A DNA stretch of 6,086 nucleotides, taken from contig JAJXYW010000053.1 in the NCBI GenBank assembly GCA_021780415.1, positions 1 through 6,086 on the forward strand, written 5' to 3'. Source of the stretch: Acidobacteriota bacterium. Lineage in GTDB: Bacteria; Acidobacteriota; Terriglobia; Terriglobales; Acidobacteriaceae. The translations under genes were made by a program, and so were the position numbers. The notes beneath the pieces were generated by a model. It was not told where the DNA came from and did no database searches. It saw only the letters and a program-made list of their open reading frames with translations. This document shows, piece after piece, positions 1-6,086 of the stretch; the stretch's first letter is position 1, and each line of letters opens with the position of its first letter.

Positions 1-1
1 G

Positions 2-2110
2 CTCTGGAAACTGTGTAGTTGTCTCGTACTCTCTCTGCCTGGGGTGATGAGTTTTGCAGGCACGCCGTACGCGTGGCCTCCCCTTCCCGACAAGCAGACG
101 ATGGAGACGGTCCTTGCGGTCAAGAGTCGCAGCGGGCTCGTCGTGGTGGACAAGAGCTGCACGCTCACTATCAAGAGCTACTTGGCCAGCCCGCAAGGCG
201 TCACGCGCGATGAGTTCGTCCGCCTTGTGGTGGTGAACGGAGACGGCGTTCGAAGCGCGGCGGTGGCCCTGCGAGACAACGCGGACGCCAAGATCGAGAG
301 CGTCGCAGGACGCACCGTGACTCCCGACGGCAGGGTGGTCCCGGTTGATCCCGGCAAGGACATGCAGAAGGTCGATATCTCTGACATCAAACAGAAAAAG
401 ATCGTGGGGAGCCTGGCGACCGTGCATTTCCCCGCCCCGGCGATCGGGGCCATCCTGGACCTCCATTTCGTGACCTTCATCGAGGGGCCCCGCATCTTCC
501 AGCTGGAGGCCGTGACCTACGACGAGACTCCACAGCTTCATACCTCCTACACCATCAACATCAGAGGGGGGATCTCAGGCTACCGCTGGGGCGTCCTGCT
601 GCTGAGCAACCACGCTGTCGACAAGCAGCTGGGGCCAGGGCCGCACGACTCGATTCTCCTGACAATCGGGCCCATCATCCCGTACCAGAGCGAGCCTCTC
701 TCGCCTCCCCCCTACCTGAACGAGGTGACGCTGCTGTGCTACGTGAATTTCGCCAGCGAGATACGAGACAAGGACGCCGGTGCCTACAAGATGCATGAAG
801 CCGTCGACCCGACCGGCCGGATCACGATTTCCGAGTGGCCGAAGGCCTTTCAGAAGTTCTGGCGGGATGAGCTGGAGGAGGAATCCAGGGCCGCCAAAGT
901 CTTCATGGAGTGGGGCGGAAGGGCTGGCCACGCGGACCTCGCCGCGATAGCCCCCCCCTCGCTGCCGCTGGAGGAGAGGGTTCAGCGCCTGTACGACTAC
1001 GTGCAGCAGACAATTCCATACGATCCTGACGCAGAGGACGTCTCCTCCCTATCCTTCATGATGAAGCACGGGCAAAATGCCGTATGGCAGGGAACGCTCT
1101 ACCTCGAGTACCTCCTGAACCGGGCTCACATTCCGGCCCGACACTGCGTGATCGCCAACCGTTATTACCTGCCCTTCAGCCCGATGATCGCTAACGATTC
1201 CCTCTACAACCTGATGGACGCCGTCTGCGTCACGCTGCCCAACGGTCAACCCATCTTTCTCACGCCGGGCGTCCTTCCGCTCCCCTTCGGCTGCCTCACC
1301 ATCGCCCGTCAGAACTCCTTGGCGCTGTGGCTCGATTCGGGTAAGAACCTCGTGGCCGCACCGGTGGGATGCAACCCCCCCGGCGTCGATCGGGTTTGCT
1401 TCCAATACGACGCCAAGCTCACGCCCTCCGGGACGATCGAGGGAGAGATGACCGTCGAACGGTCGGGGGAGCCGGCCTTGGACCTCCGCTGGTGGCAGCT
1501 CATGCGCGAGTTTCGGAGGACTCACCCCCTGAAGACGGACACCACCTCTCCCCAAGAGCGTCGCAATGAGTTTCAGAAGATGATGCGGGAGGCGTGCGAT
1601 GTGCCCGGGGACAGGATCACGACGCAGAATTTCGTCCTCGCCCCCCTTTCCAAAGACCCTTCCGACCCGGTGAAGATCCAATGCACCTTCCAGGGCGCCA
1701 ACATGGTGCAGCCGCTTCAGCAAAACTCGCTCGTGAGCGTAGTCCCGCTCCTGGCCGGTTTCGTGAGCCCCTTCCCCGATCGCCAGCGGGCGACTCCCAT
1801 ATGGTACGAGACCGACGGCGAGATCGAGATGACCGGAACGCTGACCCTTCCGCCGGGCAGCCAGGTAGTCGACCTTCCCAAGCCGGAGACCGTCCAGGGT
1901 CCCAACAACACGACGATCCACTTCTCGGTCGCGACCTCGACGAAGGGGGGTTCGCCGATGCTCGTCACGAAGGTCTCATTCGATCAGCCCCCCGTGATGG
2001 GTTGGGACCTTTACAGGGCCTGGCAGGACTATCAGACGGCGCTCGCCCGGCTGGGGAACTCGCGGTGCGTGGTTCGCATGCCCGCGGCGACGGCAGGGGA
2101 GCTCCAATGA
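2..2110 (+). CDS. Secreted DUF3857 / transglutaminase-like protein, catalytically degenerate (5' end outside the window)
   Basis: A large exported protein of the DUF3857 plus transglutaminase-like architecture. The first possible starts are GTG at 44 and ATG at 47, but the frame is open back to base 2. Bases 2-60 encode a Lys followed by a hydrophobic run (LCSCLVLSLPGVMSFAG), which resembles a signal peptide, so the real start is probably just upstream of the window. The DUF3857-like beta region runs from about base 150 to 700, with the typical 'RTVTPDGRVV' strand at 311-340. The transglutaminase-like core is at about 955-1270 ('EERVQRLYDYVQQTIPYD', then 'LYLEYLLNRAHIPA'). A C-terminal beta domain with 'TLTLPPGSQVVDLP' follows near 1840-1880. 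Aligned by eye to the next gene, the catalytic Cys, His and Asp positions hold Val (1082), Met (1214) and Thr (1262), so I infer no transglutaminase or protease activity. It overlaps the next gene by 4 bases. Family assignment is by recalled motif pattern; the function is unknown. Confidence 0.85.
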   Translation, partial: LWKLCSCLVLSLPGVMSFAGTPYAWPPLPDKQTMETVLAVKSRSGLVVVDKSCTLTIKSYLASPQGVTRDEFVRLVVVNGDGVRSAAVALRDNADAKIESVAGRTVTPDGRVVPVDPGKDMQKVDISDIKQKKIVGSLATVHFPAPAIGAILDLHFVTFIEGPRIFQLEAVTYDETPQLHTSYTINIRGGISGYRWGVLLLSNHAVDKQLGPGPHDSILLTIGPIIPYQSEPLSPPPYLNEVTLLCYVNFASEIRDKDAGAYKMHEAVDPTGRITISEWPKAFQKFWRDELEEESRAAKVFMEWGGRAGHADLAAIAPPSLPLEERVQRLYDYVQQTIPYDPDAEDVSSLSFMMKHGQNAVWQGTLYLEYLLNRAHIPARHCVIANRYYLPFSPMIANDSLYNLMDAVCVTLPNGQPIFLTPGVLPLPFGCLTIARQNSLALWLDSGKNLVAAPVGCNPPGVDRVCFQYDAKLTPSGTIEGEMTVERSGEPALDLRWWQLMREFRRTHPLKTDTTSPQERRNEFQKMMREACDVPGDRITTQNFVLAPLSKDPSDPVKIQCTFQGANMVQPLQQNSLVSVVPLLAGFVSPFPDRQRATPIWYETDGEIEMTGTLTLPPGSQVVDLPKPETVQGPNNTTIHFSVATSTKGGSPMLVTKVSFDQPPVMGWDLYRAWQDYQTALARLGNSRCVVRMPAATAGELQ
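2107..2110 (+). other. ATGA stop/start overlap
   Basis: The TGA stop of the upstream gene (2108-2110) overlaps the ATG of the downstream gene (2107-2109). This is the usual signature of translational coupling, and it implies that the two transglutaminase-like proteins are made from one transcript in linked amounts. A purine-rich 'GGCAGGGGAGC' just before the overlap (about 2093-2103) can serve as the ribosome binding site for the second gene. Confidence 0.8.
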
Positions 2111-4158
2111 GGCCCCATCCGCGGCCCCTGCGCCCCCTCGCGATGTGGCTCGCCGCGTGGGCATTGGCGGCTCTCCCCATCGCGACGGCAGCCTTGGGGC
2201 GGCCCGAGTGGGCCATCCCCTTTCTCGGCCAGCCGACGCCCACTGGCGGTTACATCGCCAAGAACGACCGCTGGGTCATCGTGTACGAGGCGGTGACCTA
2301 CAGTCTTGCGGCGCCAGACAGGATCCAGACCCGCTATCAGACGATTCTCGAGAACCTATCGGACCGGGACCAGGTCTTCAAGCAGGTCCTGGACTATGAT
2401 CCGTCGCAGTACACGCTGTCCGACACGTCTCTGACCGTTCAAAGGAAGTACCTGTGGCACGACATCAACCTGAGCAGGAACGCCGCCGAAGCGACCTCCA
2501 AGGACAGTGCAAAGGTCGTCGTGGTGGGCCAGGAGCCGATTCCCTCCCATCACCGGGTGGTCTGGGAATATACGCTGACGGACAAGCTCGGCTTTGCGCC
2601 GTGGACGGGCGACGCCCTTCCAGAAGAGTGGCCCGTGGCGATCAAGCACTTCACCGTCGAATCCGCTGTCGCCCAGGGGGGGCTCCGGCTCGTGGTTATC
2701 GCCCCAGGGCCGGATGGCACCCTCAAGCAAGATAAGGTTGACAGCGGCACGTGGGAGGCACGCGACATACCTGCCGCCTCGCGGCTGCTGTCGGACCTTG
2801 TGTACCAGCCGGTGGTGTCCAACCTCTACCCCTACGTCGTGGCACACCTTCAGGGCCAGGACGAAGACTGGCCGACCTGGGCGAAGAAGATGGCAAAGGC
2901 GTGGGCGAAGAACGCCGACGGCACCCCCGCGGGTCCCCTTCAGGAGAAGGGACGCCTTCTGACAGAGGGGATTCCCACTCCGCTCGGCAAGGCCCGAGCG
3001 CTTGCCCGCTTCGTCCAGAACAAGGTGCTCTACGACGACCGAAACGAGACGGGGGTGAACGCCTTCCTGCCTCTGACCCCCCCCGACACGCTCCGCTCGA
3101 TGAAGGCGGACTGCAAGGGGAAGGTCCTGCTCCTCCAGTCGCTCCTGCGCGCCGTCGGCATAGAGAGCGTCCCCTTGCAGCTGCGTGTCAGCGAACGATA
3201 CTACGCGTGGGGAAGCCATCCCTGGGAGGTGGGTCTCAATCACGTGATTCTCGCGGTGAAGCTCCCGCCGCGCCTTCCCCCCCTGCCAGCCACGCTCCTA
3301 AAAGGTCCGGCGAAGGGGTGGCTCCTCTTCGACCCGACCTCCCGAGAGACAGACCTTGGCCAGAGCCCGGGCGGTCTCGAGGACCTTCACGCCCTGGCGA
3401 TCGGTCAGGGCTGCCTTGGGCCGTTCGACATCCACACGCAGGTGCCGGCCGCGGCCCGGTGCGACATCCGCATCGAAGCCACGCTTCTTCCCGGCGGCGA
3501 CATGGCCGCCGCCGTCGAGCTCTCCGTCAACAGCTACAGCGCCCTCGCGGGCCAGCTCCTGAGACTGTCGTCGGAGGAGAAGATCAGGACCGCCGTCCTC
3601 GACCAGGTGAACCCCGTCTGCCCCGGCGCCCAAGTCCGGAGTGTCGTGGTGACGCCGCCATCGGAAAGTCTCGATGGCCTTACGAAGGTGAAGCTGTCGT
3701 TTCTTGTCCCCAAGGCCGTCCAGAGCCTCTCCGCCTCACAGCTCCTGACGAGTCCCACGGCGCTGGCCCTCTCGCTCGCGGGGTACCCCGACGGACTGCC
3801 TCGAGTCAGCGCTCCTGACAGCGACGATCGGGTCGCTCTCGTCGCCCCCTGGAACGCACGCCTCAACGCCAGCGGCGAGAGCACTCTCTTGACGATTCAC
3901 TACGGCCTGACACTACCGGCGGGCCTGACCTTGGATCCGCCGCCATCCGCGGCGATCCGGAAGCCGTGGCTGACCTATGAGGCCGCGTGGACCCACGAAG
4001 GCCAGCAGACGTGGCGGGAGAGCCTCAGCGTTGCTGTCCCCAGAGGGTCCTGGCCGGCCCAGGACCGGATGGAGCGACTTCAGACGGTGGACCGGCTTCT
4101 GGCGGGCCTTTACAGCCCTCTCCTCCTCAGCGGCGCGGGCGGGGGAAACGGCGGATGA
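2107..4158 (+). CDS. Secreted DUF3857 / transglutaminase-like protein with intact Cys-His-Asp triad
   Basis: A 683-residue exported protein, paralogous in layout to the gene before it. The ATG at 2107 is chosen because it overlaps the upstream stop (ATGA) and opens a good Sec signal peptide: an Arg-rich n-region (MRPHPRPLRP), a hydrophobic core at residues 11-29 and an Ala-rich cleavage area near 'ATAALG'. The same frame is open back to 1594, but that part lies inside the upstream gene and reads as shadow sequence. Residues about 50-230 form a diverged DUF3857-like beta region. Residues about 310-420 form the transglutaminase-like core: 'KADCKGKVLLLQSLLRAVGI' with Cys336, 'NHVILAVKLP' with His379 and 'LLFDPTSRETDLG' with Asp409. 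That is the classical order and spacing of a papain-like transglutaminase/protease triad. Residues about 435-660 are predicted beta-rich, and the protein ends in a Gly-rich tail with no membrane anchor. Likely periplasmic or secreted. Such domains can cross-link or cleave proteins; the substrate cannot be told from sequence. Confidence 0.9.
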   Translation: MRPHPRPLRPLAMWLAAWALAALPIATAALGRPEWAIPFLGQPTPTGGYIAKNDRWVIVYEAVTYSLAAPDRIQTRYQTILENLSDRDQVFKQVLDYDPSQYTLSDTSLTVQRKYLWHDINLSRNAAEATSKDSAKVVVVGQEPIPSHHRVVWEYTLTDKLGFAPWTGDALPEEWPVAIKHFTVESAVAQGGLRLVVIAPGPDGTLKQDKVDSGTWEARDIPAASRLLSDLVYQPVVSNLYPYVVAHLQGQDEDWPTWAKKMAKAWAKNADGTPAGPLQEKGRLLTEGIPTPLGKARALARFVQNKVLYDDRNETGVNAFLPLTPPDTLRSMKADCKGKVLLLQSLLRAVGIESVPLQLRVSERYYAWGSHPWEVGLNHVILAVKLPPRLPPLPATLLKGPAKGWLLFDPTSRETDLGQSPGGLEDLHALAIGQGCLGPFDIHTQVPAAARCDIRIEATLLPGGDMAAAVELSVNSYSALAGQLLRLSSEEKIRTAVLDQVNPVCPGAQVRSVVVTPPSESLDGLTKVKLSFLVPKAVQSLSASQLLTSPTALALSLAGYPDGLPRVSAPDSDDRVALVAPWNARLNASGESTLLTIHYGLTLPAGLTLDPPPSAAIRKPWLTYEAAWTHEGQQTWRESLSVAVPRGSWPAQDRMERLQTVDRLLAGLYSPLLLSGAGGGNGG

Positions 4159-4264
4159 GGTGATCGGCCTTCGACCAGGCTCCGGCAACAAGAGGGGGTC
4201 ATACCTTGCTATCTAGCATTCCTTCACTGGCTTTCGCTGCAGGTGCTGACGAGGACGGTGCAGC

Positions 4265-4411
4265 CCGGTTGGGTCCCCTCGCGGCGCCGACAGCCACGAT
4301 CGTGGAGGAGTTGCCCGCGACGCCGTAGAGAACCGCCTGCGTGCCTGAATCCTGCGTTGTCCACGAAAGCCCGTCGAGGCTGGTGAAGATCAGGCCGCCG
4401 GCGCCGGCGAT
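4265..4411 (-). pseudogene. Single beta-propeller repeat, probable gene remnant
   Basis: On the minus strand this stretch encodes one unit of the form 'AGAGGLIFTSLDGLSWT', then 'SGTQAVLYGVAGN', then 'STIVAVG'. It closely resembles the roughly 40-residue repeat of secreted beta-propeller proteins (BNR/Kelch/YCF48-like), in which 'VG..G.I.TS.DG..W....SGT...L.GVA......VAVG' recurs many times. Only one unit is visible. No ATG, GTG or TTG opens the frame nearby. Sequence before it and after 'VAVGAARG' looks like non-coding reading, and the frame stops at 4199-4201. It lies just downstream of the small membrane protein gene but in another frame. The resemblance is from recalled motif pattern. A chance open frame in GC-rich DNA is the alternative, but the ordered match of I-TS-DG-W-SGT-L-GVA-VAVG makes chance unlikely. 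Confidence 0.55.
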
Positions 4412-4440
4412 GCGGCGCGCCGGGCGAAGAGGGGCGACGC

Positions 4441-4875
4441 TCAACCCGCCTGCGCGCTTCCGGCGCCGGCGCCCGTCCCGTCCTGCACCCCGAACTGGGC
4501 TTTGACGCTCTCCTTGAGCAGCATCACGATGGTGAAAACGCCGAGCACCGTCCCGAAGGGCATGAACATGCAGGCCACCCCGGCCATGACGAGACAGAAG
4601 AGGTACCGCCTCCTCTGGCTGAGGAACCGCCCGGCGAGAAAGAGGCAGACGGCGAAGGTGAGACCGCACGCGATGAAGATCGAGCCGAAGGCGATGAGGA
4701 ACCACCCCACCAAGGCGAAAGGGAAGGGCTCCCGCGGATCGGTGAAGGCGCCCGATGCCAGGCCGATGCCCACCGCGACGTGGATCGTGGGCACCAGCGA
4801 GAGCAGCGCGGCGATCCCCGCCACGACGTAATGGAAGATGCTCAACAGCCGAAGGTATTGATCGTCCTGCGTCAT
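4441..4875 (-). CDS. Small multi-pass membrane protein, unknown function
   Basis: A 144-residue integral membrane protein. The ATG at 4875 is chosen over an upstream ATG at 4950 because a strong Shine-Dalgarno (GGAGGGG, a few bases upstream) precedes it, and because the extra 25 residues of the longer form look non-coding. The protein begins 'MTQDDQYLRLLSIFHYVVAG' and has hydrophobic stretches at about residues 14-40, 53-82 and 91-119, enough for three or four transmembrane helices. An Arg-rich loop ('RFLSQRRR', 83-90) should face the cytoplasm. The segment 'FCLVMAGVACMFMPFGTVLG' (93-112) is the most distinctive part and, as I recall it, matches a widespread family of uncharacterised bacterial membrane proteins with the same 'LRLLSIFHYV' opening. 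It ends in a soluble Gly/Ala-rich tail (DGTGAGAGSAQAG). No catalytic motif is visible. It reads in the same direction as the LolA-like gene, 193 bases downstream of it, so co-transcription is possible but not shown. Confidence 0.85.
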   Translation of the reverse strand: MTQDDQYLRLLSIFHYVVAGIAALLSLVPTIHVAVGIGLASGAFTDPREPFPFALVGWFLIAFGSIFIACGLTFAVCLFLAGRFLSQRRRYLFCLVMAGVACMFMPFGTVLGVFTIVMLLKESVKAQFGVQDGTGAGAGSAQAG

Positions 4876-5068
4876 CGTCCCCTCCAGACCGCCCGTGCTG
4901 ACCCCACGCCCGCCGATCACCTCGCACTTCGGGAGATGGTCCGCCTGCACCCCTCATAACCGCTTTTCGGGCAGATCATCCCCAACCCCTCTTCCCTGTG
5001 GTACGTCTCCCGCCCCCACCCGTGACACCGCCCTGCCTTCGCTGCCTTCCCCCTTTCATCGCGGGTGC
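4876..5068 (-). other. Intergenic region between the LolA-like and membrane protein genes
   Basis: 193 bases separate the two minus-strand genes. I see no further gene, no clear hairpin followed by a T-run, and no convincing promoter. A weak 'TTGGGG' near 4981-4986 and a 'TATGAG' near 4955-4960 (minus strand) are too far apart to form a standard promoter. Confidence 0.4.
4877..4886 (-). promoter_or_regulatory. Ribosome binding site of the small membrane protein gene
   Basis: On the minus strand the sequence GGAGGGG lies a few bases upstream of the ATG at 4875. It supports this start over the ATG at 4950, which has no comparable site and would add a hydrophilic stretch before the membrane segments. 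Confidence 0.6.
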
Positions 5069-5839
5069 TCACAAGCCGGCCGGGGGATCGAAGGCGAGGG
5101 CGGACTCGGGGACCGTGGGATTCAGCGCCGACTCGTAGGTGGTCATCTCGACGGCGTCGCTGCGGCCAGCGGGAAGGGTCCTCTCGATCTTCCGCACCAG
5201 GTAGGTCGTCTGGTCAATCCAGACCGTCTCCGGCACGGCGGGGTACGGACGGGGGAGGTTCAGCCTCTTGACGACCTCAGGAGGGGGTGGAGGGATCTTG
5301 CCCTCGACCACGAAGCAGGCGTGCCCCTCGACCGGCTCGTCGGCCTTGCGCACGGCCTCGGTCAGGTCGCTCAGCCGCCGGCCACGAACCTCCGTCGGCA
5401 TGAGCAAGGAGGGGACGGCGTGGGCGGACCCGGCCGACACGCCCGTGGCCGCCGCGAGCGCCATGCTCAGGGACTTCTCCACTTTCACGCCCGGCCGAAG
5501 GACCCACCAGCTCTTCACCTCGTCCCCCCGGCGCCAGATGACATACGCCGGCGCCTCCGCCCTGGAGCCCACGGTCCGGTACTCGAAGCGGAACCGGTCC
5601 GGCCGCACGAAGGCCGTCGAAAACGACAGCCCCTTCGTCACCGTCCCGTCAATGGTGTGGAAGGTCGTCACCACCCTCCCCGTGTCCCGGTACGAGGCGC
5701 ACTCGGCGTACACCCGCGCGGTTCGCTCCAGGATCTCCCGCGCCGTGAGCTCCTGTCCCCCCTTCGACCCCGCCGCGGCCGCCGCCACGCCCACCGCCAC
5801 CGCCAGACAGGCCCCCGACAGCTTCAGCCACCTCGTCAT
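5069..5839 (-). CDS. Secreted LolA/DUF2092-like protein
   Basis: A 256-residue exported protein. The ATG at 5839 is preceded by a near-perfect Shine-Dalgarno (AAGGAGGT, with GGAGG 8 bases from the start) and opens a Sec signal peptide (MTRWLKLSGACLAVAVGVAA, cleavage probably near residues 22-26). An in-frame ATG at 5983 would put charged non-coding-like sequence in front, so it was rejected. The mature protein follows the LolA-like/DUF2092 pattern: a helix 'AREILERTARVYAECASYRD' (33-52), the strand pair 'FVRPDRFRFEYRTV' (77-90), 'GHACFVVEGK' (172-181), 'ETVWIDQTTYLVRKIER' (204-220) and a closing 'LAFDPPAGL'. In this fold the half-open beta barrel binds lipid or another hydrophobic ligand, but members outside the LolA/LolB core are mostly uncharacterised. 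The Cys at residue 11 sits inside the hydrophobic core without a proper lipobox, so it is probably not a lipoprotein. A run of five prolines occurs at residues 183-187. Confidence 0.85.
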   Translation of the reverse strand: MTRWLKLSGACLAVAVGVAAAAAGSKGGQELTAREILERTARVYAECASYRDTGRVVTTFHTIDGTVTKGLSFSTAFVRPDRFRFEYRTVGSRAEAPAYVIWRRGDEVKSWWVLRPGVKVEKSLSMALAAATGVSAGSAHAVPSLLMPTEVRGRRLSDLTEAVRKADEPVEGHACFVVEGKIPPPPPEVVKRLNLPRPYPAVPETVWIDQTTYLVRKIERTLPAGRSDAVEMTTYESALNPTVPESALAFDPPAGL

Positions 5840-5841
5840 GG

Positions 5842-5851
5842 AGCCGACCTC
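5842..5851 (-). promoter_or_regulatory. Ribosome binding site of the LolA-like gene
   Basis: On the minus strand the sequence AAGGAGGT lies just upstream of the ATG at 5839, with the GGAGG core 8 bases from it. It is close to the full anti-Shine-Dalgarno complement and decides the start codon against the longer open frame that begins at 5983. Confidence 0.65.
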
Positions 5852-5976
5852 CTTACTCCCCCGGTCTGGTTCCCTCCCGCTGATGGACCATTCACTTCTT
5901 CGTTCCCGTGACAACCCTCCGTTTCTGCTTTCCGGCCATTCGCGCGCACGATCGGCGTTCGCCTTCCGCCCTCGCC

Positions 5977-6086
5977 TCACCAACCGGTGTCCCGCGACTC
6001 TTTGGCGAGGGCGATGCCGAGTTCGGCGAAGGAGGCCATGGCCTCGGGAGCGCTGGCCTCGCGGCCCAGCGAGAGGAGCATGCCCT
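5977..6086 (-). CDS. C-terminal end of an unidentified protein (cut by the right edge)
   Basis: The minus strand has an open frame entering from the right edge and ending at the TGA at 5977-5979. It encodes 36 residues before the edge cuts it, including 'MLLSLGREASAPEAMASFAE' and 'LGIALAKESRDTGW'. The composition (Leu, Ala and Glu with helix-like spacing) looks like a real helical C-terminus, and the other two minus-strand frames here are Arg/Pro-rich shadows. The internal ATGs are not thought to be starts, because the frame remains open to the edge. The family cannot be recognised from so short a piece. It reads in the same direction as the LolA-like gene, whose start lies 137 bases further on. 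Confidence 0.5.
   Translation of the reverse strand, partial: GMLLSLGREASAPEAMASFAELGIALAKESRDTGW

Noticed and set aside
1049..1921. 290-codon minus-strand open frame
   Set aside because: Antisense shadow of the first gene. Composition is Arg/Gly/His-rich with no recognisable domain, which is expected in GC-rich DNA.
1594..2106. In-frame extension of the second transglutaminase-like gene by 171 residues
   Set aside because: It lies wholly inside the first gene in another frame, reads as Arg/Pro/Gly-rich shadow, and would bury the signal peptide that starts at 2107.
2356..3243. 295-codon minus-strand open frame
   Set aside because: Antisense shadow of the second gene, which has a full domain order and an intact catalytic triad in its own frame.
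2751..3818. 355-codon plus-strand open frame
   Set aside because: Out-of-frame shadow of the second gene; Arg/Pro/Gly-rich and without protein-like hydrophobic pattern.
4159..4200. Possible terminator after the second transglutaminase-like gene
   Set aside because: Only a 4-base GCCT/AGGC stem is visible and there is no T-run after it.
4412..4957. Long minus-strand frame upstream of and continuous with the propeller repeat
   Set aside because: It is out of frame with the membrane protein gene and reads as Arg-rich shadow. Only the part from about 4411 down to 4265 looks like protein.
4895..5911. 338-codon plus-strand open frame
   Set aside because: Antisense to the LolA-like gene, which has a strong ribosome binding site, signal peptide and family motifs; the plus frame is rich in Arg, Pro and His.
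5887..5914. Possible promoter on the minus strand (TTGTCA, 16-base spacer, AATGGT)
   Set aside because: The -35 element is good, but the -10 element matches the consensus at only three of six bases, so it is not supported.

Overview
The window is GC-rich chromosomal DNA from a bacterium. Nothing in it fixes the phylum. The mix of large DUF3857/transglutaminase-type secreted proteins, a LolA-like secreted protein and a small multi-pass membrane protein with a strong Shine-Dalgarno would suit a Gram-negative such as an Acidobacteriota-like or related soil/sediment lineage, but that is inference only. I saw no RNA gene, CRISPR array, insertion sequence or phage gene.

Left two-thirds, plus strand: two large genes overlap by ATGA and look like a translationally coupled pair. 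Both encode exported proteins with an N-terminal DUF3857-type beta domain, a central transglutaminase-like domain and a C-terminal beta domain. The second (bases 2107-4158) keeps a complete Cys-His-Asp triad (C336, H379, D409). The first (entering from the left edge, ending at 2110) has the fold-level sequence pattern but appears to have lost all three catalytic residues. An inactive paralogue paired with an active one is the most interesting arrangement here. The first gene is probably cut by the left edge, because its frame stays open to base 2 and encodes a signal-peptide-like segment there.

Right third, minus strand: reading leftward from the right edge there are the C-terminal end of an unidentified gene (5977-6086), a secreted LolA/DUF2092-like protein (5069-5839), a 144-residue multi-pass membrane protein (4441-4875), and a short stretch (about 4265-4411) that reads as one repeat of a beta-propeller protein with no start codon or companion repeats, probably a gene remnant. 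The plus-strand pair and the minus-strand genes converge on the 282-base gap at 4159-4440 that holds this remnant. No convincing terminator or promoter could be read.

Three of the proteins are predicted to be exported and one is in the membrane, so the theme of the window is the cell envelope. No pathway can be assigned. DUF3857 transglutaminase-like proteins are widespread but functionally poorly characterised.
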